Source: Bolinopsis microptera
Lineage: Eukaryota; Ctenophora; Tentaculata; Lobata; Bolinopsidae
DNA: 64,000 nt
Assembly: GCF_026151205.1 (NCBI RefSeq)
Contig: NC_087073.1
Span: forward strand, 19,916,658-19,980,657
Reading direction: 5' to 3'
Positions 24,035 to 36,650 of this stretch are shown here, in pieces; positions within the stretch are counted from its first letter, which is position 1; the number at the start of each line of letters is the position of its first letter. Under the pieces are notes generated by a model that saw only the letters and a program-made list of their open reading frames with translations, did no database searches and was not told the DNA's origin. The position numbers and the translations under genes are program-made.

Positions 24035-24500
24035 ATCGTTTTATGTAGAATTAAAGGTGCTAAAAGACAAAGAAGGACACATACAAATAAAGACAACTTT
24101 AACTGCATCTAAATAACTACCATTAAGTTATCATTAACTTTACAACGTAAGATAATGAAATAACACGAAGAAACATACCTCAGGAAGCACAGAGAGCACA
24201 AAGAGAAATGACAGAAAAGTTACACTCACTAATTATAAGTTATAACACGGCTCATCTCCAGGTATTACATAATTCACATTCCAGGACAACAACAGAACTA
24301 CTCTTCTTAGATCATGGTACTGGAATGTGCATGTGACGTGTACCTTTATATTGAGCACAATTTATTTGAGCCCGATAAATTTGGGCAGAAAATTTGAACT
24401 CATTTGGGCGACCGAAAATTTGGGCACAAATTCTTCGAAAAATGAACGATTTTCCACTAAAATTTCAGTTAGATATTTGCCTTAGTTCATTATTAATCCT
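24035..24500. other. AT-rich spacer, nothing recognised
   Basis: No gene seen. Motifs such as AAATTTGGGC recur here and again beyond the right arm of the neighbouring inverted repeat (28830-28880), so part of it may belong to that element. Confidence 0.4.
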
Positions 24501-25697
24501 GTATCTGGTCAAAACCTGGCACAACTTAGCGAGTTTAGAAGGTTTGAGATGTTATTTGTGCTCCCTAGGGTCTCTACTTCAAAAAAAATTTGGGTGGATA
24601 ATTTTTTATGTTTGTTTAAACCCGTGACCACGCCCTTTTTAAAGCGTGGGAAAATTTTCCCAAAATTATTGAAATTTGCCTATAATATTTGATGGGGGTC
24701 TCTAAATGGCTTGATATGATGCCATCAGTATTACTAGAACATAATAAAATAAAATTTGGGTAAATAAAAGTGTAGTGGCACCCTGACCACGCCCATTTAC
24801 ACAATTTTTGGCAAAAAATTCGGAAAATTCGAAGTTTTTTACTCTAGCAGCAGGGAGGTGTTTAGTTTGTATTTAAACTGCTGAATCAAGTTAAATAGGT
24901 TATATATGTAACTTAATTCAATTAATTGGGCATGTTGAGCCATTAGTTCAGCCTTGGGGAACCGCGCCCATATTTTATATTAGGTGCGTATGTGAGAAAT
25001 TTTTATCTCAGCTTCTGAAGGCCGTAGAAACTTAATTTTGGGCTTAAAATTACCGCAATATGTAAGTTTATATTGACACTATTAAGGTGCTGAAGCTCTC
25101 CAGGACTTACTTTTGGATAAAAATGAGAAAAACTGATATAATTTACTGAAGCGCATTAACCCATATTCACCCATGGGCCTTTTTTTAAAAAAACTTCCCT
25201 AGCAGCTAGGTTAAGTCAAGTAGGCACATCAATGTATAAATTTTTACTCGACACAGTGTCCTTCGTAAGGTCTAAAGGTCATTCTGGGCTAGAATAATTT
25301 TATTTTGGGTGCCCACTTTTATTAGTAGTCCAACCCTGTCCTAGCTGTGGTAAAATTTCTAAACTGCCCTCAGGCGCAAATATAAGATTTTTCTATCCAT
25401 CTCAGCTCCTGAATATTGTAGGACATTCAAAATAACCACAACAGCAGAATAGCCATATTTATATACATTATACAAGCTATGAAGCAGTACATGGGGTGCA
25501 TGAAGCAGTATGGGGTGCATAGTTTTTGAGATATTTATTTTTAAAACATGATTTTTAAATATATCTTGGGCTACCGCATTTATCTTGGGCTACCGAATTT
25601 ATGTACCAGCACTATCAGCTCATCTTAGAAATCACAAACAACCCGCCGGGCAGCTATCTCTAGTTAAGCTCATTTCAGTACCCGTTGACTATAATAT
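24501..25697 (+). repeat. left arm of a 4.1-kb inverted repeat
   Basis: About 1.2 kb that recurs inverted at 27399-28596. The outer edge GTATCTGGTCAAAACCTGG matches CCAGGTTTTGACCAGATAC (to 28596). The inner edge CAGTACCCGTTGACTATAA matches its complement near 27420. The left arm has a short tandem duplication of CCCGTTGACTATAATATA. Similarity resumes further in (25769-25800 against 27366-27397). Confidence 0.9.
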
Positions 25698-26066
25698 ACC
25701 CGTTGACTATAATATACATAAAACATTATCGATTTTTACAATCTACACACTATTTTCAACTCACCCTGCATGCCCACTTTTATGTCAGTACAACCTCCTA
25801 GCTCTTTCCACCGACCTCAATCTCATTAAGGAAACTCCAGCACTAGCTAACTGCAGCTCTAGCTATCTTCTGCTATTATCCTTTCCCTCCAATATTAGCT
25901 CTTTCCACTGACCTCAATCTCATCAAGTAAATTCCGGTTTTAGCAACCTTCAGTTATCTCTAGGCTCCAACTCTACCCTGTTGCTGCCCTCTTCAACTAA
26001 TTGTAGCTTCTAGCCTGTTAGCTATCACCAGTATCCTACAAATCTAAATTTTATAGCAACCTTTTG

Positions 26067-26113
26067 GAGGTCTTTCACATATTAAGTAATCATTTTTGGA
26101 ACATTTTTAAAGA
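26067..26113. mobile_element. relic of the GGGGTCGTTCACATATTACG MITE
   Basis: GGTCTTTCACATATTAAGTA followed by a TTTTTGGAACATTTTTA stretch repeats the left end and subterminal part of the MITE at 21905, with substitutions. No right end was seen. Confidence 0.55.
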
Positions 26114-26732
26114 GCTTTAATTGTAGGATGTTGATGCTATTACATGGATAGAGTAAATTGCAACAGTCGTTGCTGGAAAATGATAAAGTTACTTGAAGAA
26201 CACAAATGGATGGAGCAGGAAGTTATTGGCAGAAGAACTGGAATAGTAGGCTTCCAGTGGCAGCTGGATAGAGCAGAGGGTTAGAAACCGACCGGTCAAA
26301 GGTTTTGGCCACCGGACCGGAAAAGACAGGATGTTTCGGTTTGCCGCATTTTGCCGGACCGGAACCGGGTAATGTCGGCCAATCACTAAGATTCACACTC
26401 CCTGGCTCGTAGCCCGTAGGACTAACCCCTACAACTAGTATACGAGTATAGTGCCTTGGCACAGAGTGCAAGTGGGTTAGGGTTACTGAAAAGGATATAA
26501 GCATCTCAGGCCATCCCAATACCGGAAGAGAACTGGGGGTCACAATGGTGAACAATTGTGAAAATGGTGAAATTTTACAATGGAAACAAAATCATTCACT
26601 ATTTGTCACCATTTTACACGATTTTTCACCAAATTAGAATGAAGTTGAAGTCACTGGAAAGAGCTAGAATTGGAGGGAAAAGTAATATTAGGATAGGGCT
26701 GGAGGTAACTGTTAGTAGCTTCAGCGGCTGCA

Positions 26733-27339
26733 CGACTTCCAGGCCCCCCTATTATTATGGGTCAGATCATATGACGTATAATTAGTGATGTGATCCACCA
26801 TCTATGATTTACAGAACATGTGATTTGAGTCATTACAACAAGTCAGTAATGACTTGCTGCTCTTTAATAACTCTTAAGGGATATGCAGGGAGCAGCCTCA
26901 CCTCACTGTCCACAATGACTGACCCAAAGTAAGTCTTCTCGAAATAATTAACTATAGACATTAGCTTAGGCAAGTTTGTCTGTATATAGAACGTTATTTC
27001 AGAGAATACTTGCTCGACATCAGATCGGCTCACTCCCGTTGCATTTCTTTGGCACGTACGTCTGACATCCCTAGATACGAGAACCCCCCTTAGCTTTAGC
27101 AAGAGCTCCCGTCCCTTATGTGATATACGAGTCGAGCGGTCAAATCTTAAAGATCATGTTTACTTCTTAATGCACAGCTATGATACATACAGTGTTGACA
27201 TGTGAACTCTACCCTGTATCTCGCCCATTTCTAGGTCAGTTAAATTTTACCGATGGATCACATCACTAATTATACGTCACTGATTAGTGAAATGATCTGA
27301 TCTCCATGGGACCCCTAATAATGGGGGGACCTGGAAGTC
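26733..27339. repeat. inner inverted repeat (about 70-90 bp arms) around an open frame
   Basis: 26733-26801 and 27252-27339 are inverted copies: GACTTCCAGG against CCTGGAAGTC, and TAATTAGTGATGTGATCC against GGATCACATCACTAATTA. The right arm has extra bases (CTGATTAGTGAAAT). This nests inside the larger inverted repeat, so two foldback insertions or one compound element are possible. Confidence 0.8.
26833..27102 (-). pseudogene. possible MULE/FLYWCH-type transposase fragment
   Basis: An 89-codon frame enclosed by the inner inverted repeat. The segment LPKLMSIVNYFEKTYFGS looks like the stretch around a (N/D)YFExTYIG motif near the C-terminus of MULE-like transposases. That is the only resemblance and nothing else of a transposase is present. 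It may be a coincidental frame. Confidence 0.3.
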
Positions 27340-27398
27340 GGCCTCCTGCTTCAGCTGGACTTTGCTAGATGAGGTTGTACTGACATAAAAGTGGGCAT

Positions 27399-28596
27399 AT
27401 ATTATAGTCGACGGGTACTGAAATGAGCTTAACTAGAGATAGCTGCCCGGCGGGTTGTTTGTGATTACTAAGATGAGCTGATGAGTGATGGTGCTGGTTC
27501 ATAAATGCGGTAGTGTTGAACCTTTGTTGTATTTTTAAGCGCAAGATATACGTATTTAAAAATCATGTTTTAAAAATAAATATCTCAAAAACTATGCACT
27601 ATAGACCCCATACTGCTTCATAGCTTGTATATAAATATCAATATGGCCATTCTGCTGTAGTGGTTATCTTGAAAGTCCTACAATATTCAGGAGCTGAGAT
27701 GGATAGAAAAATCTTATATTTGCGCCTGAGGGCAATGTAGAAATTTTATTACCTAGGCCAGGGTTGGACTACTGAGTAAAGTGGGCACCCAAAATCAAAT
27801 TATTCTAGCCCAGAATGACCTTTAGACCTTACGAAGGACACTGTGTCGAGTAAAAATTTATACATTGATGTGCCTACTTGACTTAAGCTAGCTGCTAGGG
27901 AAGTTTTTTTTAAAAAAGGCCCATGGGTGAATATGGGTTAATGCGCTTCAGTAAATTATATCAGTTTTTCTCATTTTTATCCAAAAGTAAGTCCTGGAGA
28001 GCTTCAGCACCTTAATAGTGTCAATATAAACTTACATATTGCGGTAATTTTAAGCCCAAAATTAAGTTTCTACGGCCTTCAGAAGCTGAGATAAAAATTT
28101 CTCACATACGCGCCTAATATGAAATATGGGCGTGGTTCCCCAAGGCTGAACTAATGGCTCAACATGCCCAATTAATTGAATTAAGTTACTTATATAACCT
28201 ATTTAACTTGATTCAGCAGTCTAAATACAAACTAAACACCTCCCTGCTGCTAGAGTAAAAAACTTCGAATTTTCCGAATTTTCTGCCAAAAATTGTGTAA
28301 ATGGGCGTGGTCAGGGTACCACTACACTTTTATTTACCCAAATTTTATTTTATGATGTTCTAGTAATACCGATGGCATCATATCAAGCCATTTAGAGACC
28401 CCCATCAAATATTATAGGCAAATTTCAATAATTTTGGGAAAATTTTCCCACGCTTTAAAAAGGGCGTGGTCACGGGTTTAAACAAACATAAAAAATTATC
28501 CACCCAAATTTTTTTTGAAGTAGAGACCCTAGGGAGCACAAATAACATCTCAAACCTTCTAAACTCGCTAAGTTGTGCCAGGTTTTGACCAGATAC
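27399..28596 (-). repeat. right arm of the 4.1-kb inverted repeat
   Basis: Inverted partner of 24501-25697, nearly the same length (1198 against 1197 bp), with scattered substitutions. It carries no gene. The central part (25698-27398) lies between the arms. Confidence 0.9.
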
Positions 28597-28599
28597 TTT

Positions 28600-29550
28600 A
28601 TTATATTATTCCTTATTATTCCAGTCATTTTGCTTTCAATCCTTTTTACTTGGTCAAGCCATGAATGACAAATTAAAAAACTAAAATTTTAAATATTATT
28701 TCACTTGGATATGAAGAAAAAGCCATCTTTCTATAGATTTCAGGGCCACAGGCCAAATGCCAAAAGTTTGGTTAGCAAAAAATTTAGCAGACGGAAAAGA
28801 TTTATGCAATTAATTTGGTCTGCAAAAAATTTGGGCGAGAGGCCCGCTCAAATTTTTTGTTGCCCAAATTTTTGGGAATTAAGGTAGTCAGCCTAAACGC
28901 CTACCAATTCACGTGTGACATTGTAGGTTTATAACCTACCAGGACGAGCGCTGAGTCATGAGTTGGACTCGTCGACGCGGTCCTGATATTTGAAACAAAT
29001 ATTTTACGAGTATCACCTGTTAAGTGTGACATTCCCAGTTAATTGCAGTATTGTGTCCAATGAATTACTGTTCGAATAGCATATTTACAGGCTCTTACTA
29101 ATTCGCTCGCCCAAAACTTATCACGTGTCTTGGGTTTTCACTGTTTTGCAGCCGAACAAAACGGTCTTAAAGTTAAATAAACCCCAACCCTAACACCATA
29201 ACCCCGAAGCTATCCATAACTCTAACCCTAACCCGAGCTCTAAGCAATCGAATTCAAGATTTACTACTACTAGCCTGTCACGTGACCAAAATAGTTTTTT
29301 CCCATACCTCTCCCTAGGGAAGCATTTTACCCTAAGTCATGGGGGTGATTCGGAATCAGCATCCAAAAATACACCGGTCCTCACTACTTTCACAACCTCA
29401 GGGCCTTTTTTAAAATTTGGGCGAGCGATTTATTTTTAGTGGGAGCGATATTTACAACAAAAGCTAAAGGTGATTGATTAATGGCACTATTATAATTATA
29501 TATTAAGCATATTCTTCATCTTGCTTGGATTTTGGAAAATTGTGTACCAT
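28600..29550. other. repeat-rich intergenic DNA without a gene
   Basis: Contains the hairpin-like motif GTAGGTTTATAACCTACC at 28923, seen again at about 29801 and in part near 35890. A short TAACCCTAACCC stretch near 29220 is too brief to be telomeric. Confidence 0.5.
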
Positions 29551-29554
29551 TGTT

Positions 29555-29945
29555 ATCTAGAGAGTGTGAGCTTTTTCACAATACCAAATTTGTCATACCT
29601 TTTTGGAATGATCAATTAATTTCGCCTAGGTGCCATATTTGATGATGCGTTACTGGGCCGCGCTCAGCCTGTCATTCCGCCAAATCTGTTAATGAACATA
29701 ACACATAATAGCCTGGGGTCCTCAGGTAAATGATGCGCGGCTTTTGCCTTTGGAGCTTCAGTAATATTATATATAAGGCAAATGCAAAGTGTAAATGTTG
29801 TAGGTTTATAACCTACCAGGACGCGCGCCGAGTTGGACTCGTCGACGAACAAATATTTTACGAGTATTACCCGTTTATAGTTAATGTAAAATTCGCGTAA
29901 TTTGACGAAATTCGTTGATTTTTGTCGTATTATTCTGTCATATCT
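29555..29945 (+). repeat. interspersed direct repeat, copy 1
   Basis: Shares with 32230-32570, in the same order, TTTCGCCTAGGTGCCATATT, a GCGCGGCTTTTG segment and CGTAATTTGACGAAATTCGT. The copies are diverged and have different inserts. Family unknown. Confidence 0.7.
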
Positions 29946-30275
29946 CAAATTCGATCCTGATATGTATAACTATATAGATTATTGGAATCATGCTGAAAAT
30001 TTGTAAAGACCGTCCTTAATTGTTAATCGAACTTTCAAAAGTGTCCGGAAAGTTTGGTGGATGTCCGAGTTGATATGATTATATTGATGAATAATGGGGC
30101 AAAAGACGTTGCTTTGAGCTGTAACATAATGATTATAATTTGATATATGCCTCAAATTTTTCGGACAGCTTCCTTGGCCTTGTAAGTCTATCAGTGATCA
30201 GTAAGCGTACCAATTTTTATTGAAATTGGATTGAGGGAAGGTTACTCAATGTGCATTTGATATTTGTTTAAAGAA

Positions 30276-30604
30276 ATTTGACCAAAACCCATAATCATGG
30301 GTAGAGTGTACCGCTGCCAGTGTCTCTCTTTTCCAAACAAAAGGAAATGATATTAATTCGAGGAACAGTCCGCTAATGCAAATTGATACCGAGAATGAAA
30401 TCGGTCGCTCGCTTTTTCAAATCAATAAGCTTTATTACAATTCGTGAGCCGTGATCGAATGGAAAAAGCGAGCGACCGATTTCATTCTCGGTATCAATTT
30501 GCATTAGCGGACTGTTCCTCGAATTAATATCATTTCCTTTTGTTTGGAAAAGAGAGACACTGGCAGCGGTACACTCTACCCATGATTATGGGTTTTGGTC
30601 AAAT
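30276..30604. repeat. near-perfect palindrome, 143-bp arms and 43-bp loop
   Basis: 30276-30418 and 30462-30604 read as inverted copies with no mismatch that I can find. The arms begin ATTTGACCAAAACCC and end GGGTTTTGGTCAAAT. The centre is AATCAATAAGCTTTATTAC and flanking bases. There is no coding frame. It is either a very recent inverted duplication or an assembly or library foldback. Confidence 0.92.
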
Positions 30605-32229
30605 ATCATCTCTTTTTGATTATAATGTCAGGATAATTTACACAGCTAGTCGAAACTTCATTAACAAGGAGGTAATTTCGACGATTTCGAAATTCTGCCT
30701 TTGAAAACGTTTCCTTGTGTTTAGTTAGGTATATCTGTCGATAACCGACTGAATATGGCACTTTTTACTCATTCAAGTTGGCATTAAATTCATATATAAT
30801 GCCATTTAAATATCGTGGAAAGCAGAATATATTCGAAATCACGAATGAGCAAAATTCTCACCTTTCGCACGTGCAAACTTTGAGCGGACGTTGCGTGCGC
30901 ATACAATATTGAATCACCGTAAATTTTTGCATAGTGGTATTTAATATATAGTTTGATAAGCATGCAAAGTTTCAGAAGATTTCGAAAAGAACTTAAATCA
31001 CAACGGGACTCCAAAGTTGATAAAAATCATGAAAATCAAAATTTTTAGTGATTTTAGCTATTTTAAATCAATTTGGGCGTGTCCCCACGTGTGCAACTTT
31101 TCGATTTTTAACTTTAAAACTAGCCTATAACACAATTTATACCTTTAAGAAGCAAAATTGAGCTCCACAACCCAAGGGATAGCCCAACACCAGAGAATAC
31201 TAATTCACAACTTTTGTGTTTTTATAAAATTATTCTTCAAAAAAGCACTAACTTCAATAGCAAATATCTTTATGAAGGAGTAAGGTAGGAAACTTTTCTG
31301 GTAGATTTTTAGAATGCTTGAACAATTATCTAAGGTGAAAATGTCCTCAGATTTTGAATAAAATTACTCTTTAATGGTGTAAAATCGATTTGAAAAGTTG
31401 TTGTTTTGTCAAAAATCAAGTTTTAAAAACACTTAAATTGATGACGTCATCAAGTGATGATGATGATGATAAATTATTTTTCAATATAAAGTAAACTGAG
31501 GTATAAACGATTATCTTTAAAACCTGTGGTTCAAAATGACTGTATCTTTTATACTTTTGAATCTACGGACACTTAAATGTAGGCTACAATTGACTGCAAA
31601 AAGCGTCTATATATATATCTATCATATATATATATCTTCACGACAATCTGTTGTAAAACAGGGGTTCCAGAAAACCCACTTCCCGATACTCCTGAAACAT
31701 GAAATTTTTTTTACTGTCGACTTGGACAAGGTCTAGACGCCCTGCAAAGTTTCAGATCTCTAACTCAATTTTAACATGGTTTTTAAGGCACCTGAATATG
31801 GCGATTTTGGGTTTTTTACCTAATTTCGTATAACATGCTGGCGCGTATTTTGCGCAAATTTCTTAAAAACCTCCATATAACTATTTCTTATTCCTGTCAT
31901 CTTTAACATTGAATTAGAATGTTTTGAACTTAAATGTACCTGCTGAACTACTTTCGAAAAAGTCTTAATGCCTGGAAAACAATAAAGGGGATATAATAGT
32001 ATAGGGGGTAAATAGTATTGTGAATATAAGGGCGACGGTAATGCTTGCCAGCATTGTGATTTGTGCTGGCCGAAATTAGCGCTAAAAAACCATCCTACAG
32101 TCGGCACGAGCGGCTCACGTCAGTCAATGGCGCACTAGCTACCTATAATATTTCAGGTCATAGCCCTGCCACTATTAGGCGGTGCACGATAAAAATAAAC
32201 TTGCTCAGATTTTCAAAATTTTTGTACCA
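30605..32229. other. intergenic DNA without a recognised gene
   Basis: AT-rich, with a (TGA)n stretch at 31450 and a TATATA run at 31610-31635. All open frames are under 100 codons and unrecognised. Confidence 0.5.
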
Positions 32230-32570
32230 TAGTTTTCTAGAGACTGTGAGAATTTTCACAGTACCAAATTTATTATACCTTCTTGGAATGATCAGTGAAT
32301 TTCGCCTAGGTGCCATATTTGATGGTGCGTTAATTGACGATGTCAATTCATGGCAGCTCGGCGCGGCACAGTAGCGCATCTCGCCGATCGTCGCTATGAG
32401 AAGCCTCATTGAGTGCGCGGCGCGGCAAAGTAACGCATCGCGCTACAAATGGTGCGCGGCTTTTGGAGCAAAATTAGGTGTAACTGTAAAATGCAGTAAA
32501 AGTCGCGTAATTTGACGAAATTCGTTGATTTTTGTCGTATTATTTTGTCATATCTTCGGTTCCTGAACAT
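32230..32570 (+). repeat. interspersed direct repeat, copy 2
   Basis: Partner of 29555-29945. Next to it TGCTGGCCGAAAT...GCTAAAAAACCAT occurs at about 32065 and again at 32849, so the whole 32.0-32.9 kb stretch is built from repeated pieces. Confidence 0.7.
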
Positions 32571-33231
32571 GAATCATGCTGAAAATTTGTCAGGACCTTC
32601 CATTCATACTTAACTACCGAACCTAATTTAGTTGGGAGAGATTGGCCTTGATTAAGAGGTCTAAAAATGACAAAATAGGTATAAATTCGTTGATAACTCA
32701 AATTCTGACCATCGAAATTGCTCATATATATCAAACTAAATTAGGTTCAGTAGAATATAAATGTTTACAATTACGTAAGCTGACCAAATTTCAACAAAAT
32801 TGTTATATGGGAAGTATTATAACTTTTCGATTGTTTCCAAAATAATGTGCTGGCCGAAATAAGAGCTAAAAAACCATTCAATGGTCAGCGCGCGCGTCTT
32901 ATTGTCGATGGCGCACTGCCTACCACTATATTAATTGTAGGTGGTTGCAGCATCCCCCGTATGACTATGAGTTAGCATTTTATTACTAGTCTGGAACGAA
33001 CACTACTAAAACTAAAAGGCAGATGAAACGTTTTGACTCAATGAGGTTTTCCATTTGACCTTCCCGAGAAGAATCTTGAAGATAAAGTGTTTTTGCCATG
33101 TCTCAGCCAATGAAGACGTTCTCGGGTGTGCTTACCTGGGGACCCAGGCTAATAGTGTTCATAAATAAAAGCTGCGGTGGAATGACACTGACAGGCTGAG
33201 CACCGCCCAAACCCCAAGTTTATAGCATATA

Positions 33232-33256
33232 GGGGTCGTTCACATATTACGTACGC
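33232..33256. mobile_element. MITE terminal fragment
   Basis: GGGGTCGTTCACATATTACG is identical to the terminus of the MITE at 21905, flanked by TA-rich sequence. No matching second end was found nearby. Confidence 0.6.
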
Positions 33257-33699
33257 GTAATGGGAATTACGATTGGAAACCTTGCTTGACTATGGAAAAA
33301 GATCGAGAGGGAGACCCCGCTATCAGTATCAAAAGGCTGGATGGCCTGTGTACTCGAGGATGCTGCTAACTTTACAAGTGTTAACAACATCAGGCAAAAT
33401 GAAGTACTATACGTACAGATGACTATGAGTTAGCATTTAACCGTCAATTCAACCGAGTGCGGAGTGGAATGGAAGGACCTGTTACTGTTAGTGTTACGCG
33501 CGTCGTACAAGTACAACTGCAAGACTAAGAGATGTGTGTTCACTGTGTTGTGTGTGATTCAGGCCACTCCGACGACTAGGACTAGGATGTAGGAGGAGAC
33601 CTTTTCATGTAGTGTATGCACTATGCAGCACACTACCGCGTCATGAATAAATTCTCTTGCTTCTCTTCGCTAGATTTTTAAAAAAGCTACGCTACGACC

Positions 33700-33960
33700 T
33701 TGAAGGTGCAGAGATATTCGTACAAATATTTTTTGGAGTATATGTTTAACTCTAAAAGCTATCGCTAAGTCGTTGGGAACGGAGCACTCATCATTTTTAC
33801 GTGGCTCTAAGGCTCTTTTAGTCTGATCTTGCTTTGCGGAGTTAATCGATCATTCAACCAATGATCAACTATTGTCTGAAAAAGAAAGGTACCCGTCAAC
33901 CTGGATCCTCCAAGAAGAAATAAAGGCTCAGGATTGCCATATAATCATATACTGTATTAC
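33700..33960 (+). repeat. diverged direct duplication, copy 1
   Basis: TTGAAGGTGCAGAGATATT and then GCGGAGTTAATCGATCATTC recur in the same order at 34076-34400, with substitutions. No coding potential is shared. Confidence 0.65.
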
Positions 33961-34075
33961 TGAGGGAAGGATATTGAGTTGAGGGAAGGAATTACATCAT
34001 CCATCAATACCAGATACAGACTATGATCTGAATTTCCATAGCCAGCTCATACTATACTGTATACAGAACTAAGAG

Positions 34076-34400
34076 CTTGAAGGTGCAAAGATATTTACAG
34101 AAATCTTTTTGGAGTAATAGCTAACACTAAGCAGTGCGCTAATGACTTAGTCTTTAGCTTTAGGAACGTTACTGGGCGGCAGTCAGCCTGCCATTCCGCC
34201 ATGTCTTCAATCGTGTTTTATGAAGACTAAGACCTGAGATCCCCAGGTAATAGGAACGCAGCACTCACCATCTGTACGTGGATGTTTTGCGGAGTTAATC
34301 GATCATTCGACCAATGACCACTTTTTGCCTGAAATGAAAGCGACCCACCAACCTGTATCATCCAGGAAAAAAATACGATAGGCATATACGGATTGAGCAC
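34076..34400 (+). repeat. diverged direct duplication, copy 2
   Basis: Partner of 33700-33960. The 101-codon minus-strand frame at 34227-34532 overlaps it and shows no known domain, so it is not called. Confidence 0.65.
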
Positions 34401-35122
34401 TGAGTAGAGGGAGGGAGTTTGGGCAGACAGAGGGAAGCGAATGACACCATACGCCAATGCCATTGTCATGAGTGAGAGGCTATGATCTAAATCTTGTGAT
34501 GTGGCCGATAACGCGTGGTTTGTTGAAGCCATAGGAAGCTCAGCTTTTAGAACACCTCATTAATTCTCAGCTATGTTGAATTTTGATTGTCCTTCTCAGC
34601 TCTCGGTAAACATACTCAACCTGCATGATTAGGAGGATGCAGATTCTAAAAGGAATTGACTCATACTCATAAAGGGATTGGTAGACATAAGATGCTTCAA
34701 GTTCAGAACGACATGTTATCTTTAATTGCACATTTTCCTATGTATGTAACATCACTGTTATGTCCATTAAAATGATATTGATATTTATAAATCAATTCTC
34801 AAAAAAGGTCCTCGTCGATACTATTCAACCATTAATTCTTCCAGACATGTAGAATGTAGAATGTAGATACAAACAGTCAATGTTTCTGGTGGTTTTCCTA
34901 CAACTCACATCGTTGTCTCTGTGTAGTAGTAAGTTACAACAGCTGAGCTGATAATTTGCCTATCGCTGATAGAAAATAAGTTGATACAAGTAATTAACGA
35001 TGATACATATAGTTAGTTAGTATCGCTCATAACCGGTGCTAACTCAAACTGCAAAAGGGCGCAATGAAATAATAAAGTTTGATCTTAAAAATTTTATCAA
35101 TCTGCTTAAGAAAACACTTCCA

Positions 35123-35222
35123 NNNNNNNNNNNNNNNNNNNNNNNNNNNNNNNNNNNNNNNNNNNNNNNNNNNNNNNNNNNNNNNNNNNNNNNNNNNNNN
35201 NNNNNNNNNNNNNNNNNNNNNN
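35123..35222. other. assembly gap (100 N)
   Basis: Exactly 100 N, the usual placeholder for a gap of unknown size. Order across it depends on scaffolding. Confidence 0.99.
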
Positions 35223-35573
35223 TTATATGCATGTTTTAATAACAATAAATAGTTGGTTTTAGTAACAATAAATAGTAAGTTTTCGTAACAAAAAAAATGT
35301 AAAAATAAAAATAGTACGTTGAACTTAAAACTGTTCTGTATTGCGGTCGGCTGCTGCAATGTAATATATTGAGTGTGGAGTATTGAGACGCTTATATTAT
35401 ATGCTATTGTATAAAAAATGGATTTAAAGATCATTAGCTGGTATAAAAAAACGTCAAAGAAATGAAAAAAAATTCGGATTTTTGATGGTTTTGAATGCCT
35501 TCTAGCGTTCATATTAATGTCCGTTCATAATAATGTCCGTTCATTTAATGTCCGTCCAAATAAGGTCCGATAA

Positions 35574-35745
35574 GGTAAGTTGACAATAGTGGTAATATGT
35601 TGGTTGTCGAATATGTCGTTGACGGAGAGGTAGTAGTCCTGAAAGTACCGCCCCATCAACTGTAAAATGGCTGGATACTGCCCGAGGAAGTTTAAGCATG
35701 CACTCGGGTTTGATTTGCAAATAGTATGGAGGTGTTTGTCAACAT
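35574..35745 (-). mobile_element. LINE 3' remnant, array copy 1
   Basis: Minus-strand reading DKHLHTICKSNPSACLNFLG and DYYLSVNDIFDN matches the C-terminal end of the LINE ORF at 22960-23165, with the zinc-knuckle middle deleted. Confidence 0.85.
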
Positions 35746-36470
35746 TTATATACAACGTATGAACTATGAAGCAAAAAATGCCAAAAATGCCTTATTTTGG
35801 ATTTATTACCCAAAAACTGATTTTCGCCCAATTTTGCTAACTTCTGATAGAAACCTGTTAAAGACTTATAGATGCGCTTAAACGTTGATGGTTTATAACC
35901 TACCGAACCGCGTCGAGGAAACGGCAACAAAGCTTATAGTAAAACATCTTCCAAAATGTTTCCTTCTATTCTGATGATTTTCCGTTTATCAAATCATATT
36001 CTTTGGTCATACAAGAACAATTCAGTGAAAACAGTGAAATTTGGATTTCTTCAGATATAAAGGTTTCTTCAGATATTTAGCTTCCAGTACCTCGATGGTG
36101 ACTTATGTTATTCACTGATTGATCACTATCATGGTCAAAATTCATTCAAAGTTTCGGTCAAAGAAACGGCAGAGAAGCTTCTATTTAGTTAACTGAATAA
36201 ATCAAATATTATTCAAACAGATTTCAATTTTATACTGATTTTTGCCGCATTAATAATAAAAATACTGTGTTGAGTGTATATCTATCTTCAATTTAAATTG
36301 AGTTCAATCAAATCTAAAATTAATTTATAACTTTTGCTCTGATTAAATCTACAATTTATTTTGTTCCATTCATTGTCAATGTAATTAATAAATTTGATTT
36401 CGCTCATCAGCACTGATCGTCATTTTTTAAGAGCTCTCCTTGCACTCCCTGTTATTCCATCGTCTCTGCT

Positions 36471-36650
36471 CTAATCTACACCGTCATTTTTTTCACCTTC
36501 ATCTCCATCATCGTCTCCATTATTATCTCCTTCATCATTTCCGTTTCCATCGCTATCATTGTTCCCACCGTCATCCTCAATGGCTCGCTCGTATATGTTA
36601 TCAATGAGAACGAACAACCCAGCAACGTTCTCCTCTCCAGTTTCCCTGAT
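36471..36650 (-). pseudogene. carboxypeptidase last-exon copy, unit 1
   Basis: Duplicate of the terminal exon at 51665-51844, with an intact acceptor (CCAG before ATCAGGG) and stop. It has no upstream carboxypeptidase exons here. It lies about 340 bases downstream of glycosyltransferase copy 1 and could form part of its 3' UTR. Confidence 0.85.

Noticed and set aside
29190-29240. Telomere-like TAACCC sequence
   Set aside because: Only two or three imperfect copies in the middle of a contig; no array.
34227-34532. 101-codon minus-strand frame
   Set aside because: It overlaps a diverged repeat, has no recognisable domain, and the related copy does not keep the frame.
35036-35512. Frames running through the gap
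   Set aside because: They exist only because N is read as an unknown residue.
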